DNA from: a virus
DNA length: 31,598 nt
IMG/VR virus record: IMGVR_UViG_3300048797_000097
Coordinates: 1 to 31,598 of that record
Reading direction: 5' to 3' (one strand)
Below, piece by piece: positions 29,055 through 31,598 of the stretch; positions within the stretch are counted from its first letter, which is position 1; every line of letters starts with the position of its first letter. A program made the position numbers and the translations under genes. The notes below the pieces were generated by a model, which was not told the DNA's origin, ran no database searches, and saw only the letters and a list, made by a program, of their open reading frames with translations.

Positions 29055-31430
29055 TCAGAACGGTGCATCCTCTTTGTCAGTGCCGGCGGTGGGCGCTGGC
29101 GGCGCAGCGGTGTCAGTCCCGCCTACGACGGCGAGCTTGGGCTTGTCCGTCCGGGGTGGCGCGAAGCCTTTGACCCGCCGGCCGGTCAGCCAGACATAGG
29201 GCCTCTCGCGCATGATGACGTTCTCCGCGACCAGGACCTCCCCCGCCCGCTTGATCGCCATTTTGATGCGACCTTCAACTTTTTTCGGGTCTTCGCCGTC
29301 CGCCGCCTCCTCAAAGGTGAGCGTCGCGTATTGAGCCCGGACGTGCTTCCAATCGACAACCATCACAAACGCCGCTAGCTGGAGCGTCGGCGGCGCCGGG
29401 ACGCCGTGGTTCTCCAGCGCAAAGTAGACCGCCTTGAGCAGCATGTTCTCGCCGGCCGTCAGCTTCTTGCCGTAGTCCTTGCTGACCTTGTCCGCGTCAC
29501 CCATGGCGCCCGTGTAGGGCGTGATGACGACGCAACTGGTCACCGGGTCCCCGTCCGCGTCAACGCCGACCTGGACGCTCTTGAGCACAAAGCGCAGCCG
29601 CTCCCCGTCCTCCTCGTCCTTTTGCTTGGTCAGCTCCGCCACCCGGATAGGCCGGCGTCGATAGCGCGTCTCGCCTGTGATGTTGTCCTGGTAGGGCTCG
29701 CCGGCATCCTTGAGCCCTTCCTCCAGCTCACAGTCGATCACGCTGTCCAGGTTGGCGAACACGCTGGAGTGCCCGCGCGGCCGGGAGCCCGCCGCGTTCT
29801 TGTGATGGACGATCAGGACGGCGGCGCCGATGGCCTCGCTCAACCTGTCCGCCCTTGCGAGGATCTTGGACACGTCCTCGCTCGCGTTCTCGTTCGCTCC
29901 AGGCGTGGCCGCCGAATAGGTATCGACGATGAACAGCTCCAGGCGGTGCGCCGCGTAGACCCGCTGCCAGTGGGCCGCCTCCTCAATGAGCGCATTCGTG
30001 TGATCGTCGGACCCGTAGAGGTCGATCCGGGTGGGCAGCAAGACAAAGGGCACGTCGTCTTCCGGCTTCAAGCCGTTGTGACTGCGGTACGCCCGGACCC
30101 GCTTCTTGAGCCCCAGGCGCCCCTCGCCGGCCTGATAGAGGACCAGCCCGCGCCGGACCTTGTGCCCGAAGAAGTCGGTTCCCCTAGCGACCGCGAAGGC
30201 AATGTCCAGGGCTAGGAAGCTCTTGCCGGACTTGCTAGGCCCGACCAGCATGGCGCGCTCGTACCGGGTGAGCCACCCCTTGACCAGCCATTCGTGCTCG
30301 GCCGCCGGCCGGTCCATGTCATGCCACGGGATGGCGTGGAACCGGGAGCGCCAATCGAAGTCGGGGGACCAGACGACGCCCCGCTTGTCAGCCAGGGCGT
30401 ACAGGGCCTCAGTGGAGTTGCCGAGGCCGAGCCATTCCACAACGTCCCCCTTCGGGGGCAGATCAGGTCCGGCTAGAGGCGGCTCCGCCCGGCCGCCAAG
30501 CTCGAGGATGACGGCGGACGCGGCAATGCCCTGGAGGGACTTAGCGACGGTCACCGCATGGTCCCGGCCGGCGTAGACCGGGCGACCGTCCTCATGGAAG
30601 CGTGGCTTGCCGGTTTTCTTGTTGATAGCTTGCGGATCATTGTCCGAGAGGATGACAACCTTGGCCCCGGCGAACCACTTGACGTGATCCTCGCTCCAAT
30701 GGCCGGCGCCGCCCGCGTTAGTCGTCGCGGGGACGCCCTGGTCCCGGAGCGCGTCCACGCATTTCTCGCCCTCGACCACGAAGATGGTCGCGCCATCCTT
30801 GATGTCGGCTATCAACTCCGGGAGCCGGTAGGGGACGGGCACGACATCTTTCGTGTTCCACACCATGGCGCCGCCCTGGAGCGGCCGTCGCTGGCGGAAC
30901 GTCTTCCCCCTGCCGGCGCCCCGGTCATTGGGCTCGAAGCGGACAACCTGGAGCGTCAGCTTGCCGGCGGCGTCCAGGTAATCGAAGGACGCGACCTCAT
31001 GGTAATCAAGCGGCACGCCTGCCGGCCCGGTCGCCGGCCCCGCGCTGCCGCCCTGGTCCGGCTCGCCCTGGTCCCATGGCGGCGCCTCATCATGACCGTT
31101 GTCGGCCGGCGGCGCGGCAAGGAAGCTCCGGCTAGGCCCGCCCATGCGATCATCGGGCAGGAAGCCGTTGTCCATGAGCCAGTCAACGCGATCCTTCCCC
31201 TTCTTGCCCGTCTCTCGCTCAATGAAGTCCAGGGTCCCACCGCCCGCACCCTTCTCGCCGGGTGCCATACTGTGATCGACGAAGACGCCCTTCTTTACGT
31301 CCACCGACAAGCTGCCCTTGGTCCCCCATCGCAGCTCAGACTTGCTGCTCATGCGCCGGTTAGGCTCGCCTAGCAGGTGCTCGGCAACTTGCGGCATGAG
31401 CCGGGCGAAGTCGTCATTGTGGAGTGTCAT
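29055..31430 (-). CDS. Bifunctional primase-helicase (Toprim + RecA-like ATPase)
   Basis: 791 residues, ATG at 31430. Residues ~30-95 form an N-terminal module (SELRWGTKGSLSVDVKKG, FVDHSMAPGEKGAGG, TLDFIERETG) typical of phage primase fusions. A Toprim-like part follows with IFVVEGEKCVDAL (217-229) and VVILSDND (258-265), metal-binding acidic residues. The helicase/RecA-like half has Walker A GPSKSGKS (397-404), Walker B LFIVDTYS (499-506) and VLIVHHKNAAGSRPRGHSS, a RepA/AAA_25 sensor element. It should unwind DNA and make primers at the phage fork, with the SSB of 18025-18513. Confidence 0.88.
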   Translation of the reverse strand: MTLHNDDFARLMPQVAEHLLGEPNRRMSSKSELRWGTKGSLSVDVKKGVFVDHSMAPGEKGAGGGTLDFIERETGKKGKDRVDWLMDNGFLPDDRMGGPSRSFLAAPPADNGHDEAPPWDQGEPDQGGSAGPATGPAGVPLDYHEVASFDYLDAAGKLTLQVVRFEPNDRGAGRGKTFRQRRPLQGGAMVWNTKDVVPVPYRLPELIADIKDGATIFVVEGEKCVDALRDQGVPATTNAGGAGHWSEDHVKWFAGAKVVILSDNDPQAINKKTGKPRFHEDGRPVYAGRDHAVTVAKSLQGIAASAVILELGGRAEPPLAGPDLPPKGDVVEWLGLGNSTEALYALADKRGVVWSPDFDWRSRFHAIPWHDMDRPAAEHEWLVKGWLTRYERAMLVGPSKSGKSFLALDIAFAVARGTDFFGHKVRRGLVLYQAGEGRLGLKKRVRAYRSHNGLKPEDDVPFVLLPTRIDLYGSDDHTNALIEEAAHWQRVYAAHRLELFIVDTYSAATPGANENASEDVSKILARADRLSEAIGAAVLIVHHKNAAGSRPRGHSSVFANLDSVIDCELEEGLKDAGEPYQDNITGETRYRRRPIRVAELTKQKDEEDGERLRFVLKSVQVGVDADGDPVTSCVVITPYTGAMGDADKVSKDYGKKLTAGENMLLKAVYFALENHGVPAPPTLQLAAFVMVVDWKHVRAQYATLTFEEAADGEDPKKVEGRIKMAIKRAGEVLVAENVIMRERPYVWLTGRRVKGFAPPRTDKPKLAVVGGTDTAAPPAPTAGTDKEDAPF

Positions 31431-31598
31431 CGACGGGCCTCGCGCTTGGCGATAAGCCGGCGAATGTCATCCTGGAGCGGCTCAATCTTGGCCAGCATGT
31501 CGGCCGCCAGCTTGAAGCGGTTGGCCCGGCGGAGCTGGCCGGCATCCGGTGGACTGCCGAACACGGATAGCCGGAGACTTTCCGTCAACTCCAGGCGG
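31427..31598 (-). CDS. C-terminal end of an unrecognised gene (partial)
   Basis: The final 56 codons of a minus-strand gene whose start lies beyond the window. Its TGA overlaps the primase ATG as ATGA. The visible end (LELTESLRLSVFGSPPDAGQ, then ADMLAKIEPLQDDIRRLIAK, REARR) is charged and helical. Function unknown; a replication accessory is possible by position. Confidence 0.6.
   Translation of the reverse strand, partial: RLELTESLRLSVFGSPPDAGQLRRANRFKLAADMLAKIEPLQDDIRRLIAKREARR

Noticed and set aside
30558-31373. 271-codon plus-strand open frame
   Set aside because: Antisense to the primase-helicase, whose motifs are clear. Composition (Arg/Pro/Ala/Val) is that of a shadow frame.
1-31598. 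tRNA genes and CRISPR arrays
   Set aside because: No cloverleaf-type T-arm (GTTCGAATCC-like) or regularly spaced repeat array was seen.

Overview
The window is part of the genome of a tailed bacteriophage (or prophage) with contractile tail, very probably infecting an alphaproteobacterium. It is GC-rich (about 62-65% in stretches I counted), densely packed, and nearly every gene is joined to the next by an ATGA, GTGA or TTGA overlap. Signs of an alphaproteobacterial host are a GcrA-type cell-cycle regulator gene and the fact that a manual scan found no GANTC (the CcrM methylation site read by GcrA) in all 31.6 kb. No integrase, repressor, lysis gene, tRNA or CRISPR array is visible, so lifestyle cannot be decided here.

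Layout. (1) Positions 1-17431 are a leftward module on the minus strand, read from right to left: a displaced gpZ-like tail gene; a putative DNA-modification cassette (ParB-like protein, class I SAM methyltransferase, DPPW DNA methyltransferase, IbrA-like PAPS-reductase-family protein, IbrB-like ParB protein); a 51-residue basic protein; terminase small and large subunits; portal; gpW; S49 protease with a nested scaffold start; decoration protein; major capsid; connector; a tail-completion candidate; then P2-type baseplate genes V, W (gp25-like), J, I and the start of one more gene. The head is lambda-like and the baseplate is P2-like. Sheath, tube and tape-measure genes must lie outside the window. 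(2) Positions 17432-18024 are a divergent regulatory region with direct repeats and a strong hairpin. (3) Positions 18025-25993 are a rightward early-type operon on the plus strand: SSB followed by about 25 very small, translationally coupled genes, mostly unrecognised, several with zinc-ribbon motifs, one MazG-like, and two that look broken. (4) After a 482-base regulatory gap, 26476-28076 carries a third ParB-family protein and two small genes, ended by a good intrinsic terminator at 28097-28128. (5) Positions 28127-31598 return to the minus strand: a bifunctional primase-helicase, a regulatory gap, a 13-codon leader ORF, gcrA-like and a small gene.

Most striking observations: a perfect 16-base chromosomal parS site (28861-28876) inside the leader ORF coupled to the gcrA-like gene; complete absence of GANTC; and the ParB/methyltransferase/PAPS-reductase cassette just before the terminase genes. 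Together they suggest a phage that interacts with the host's chromosome-segregation and CcrM/GcrA cell-cycle circuitry and that may chemically mark its DNA near packaging. The elements are seen in the sequence; the joint interpretation is inference.
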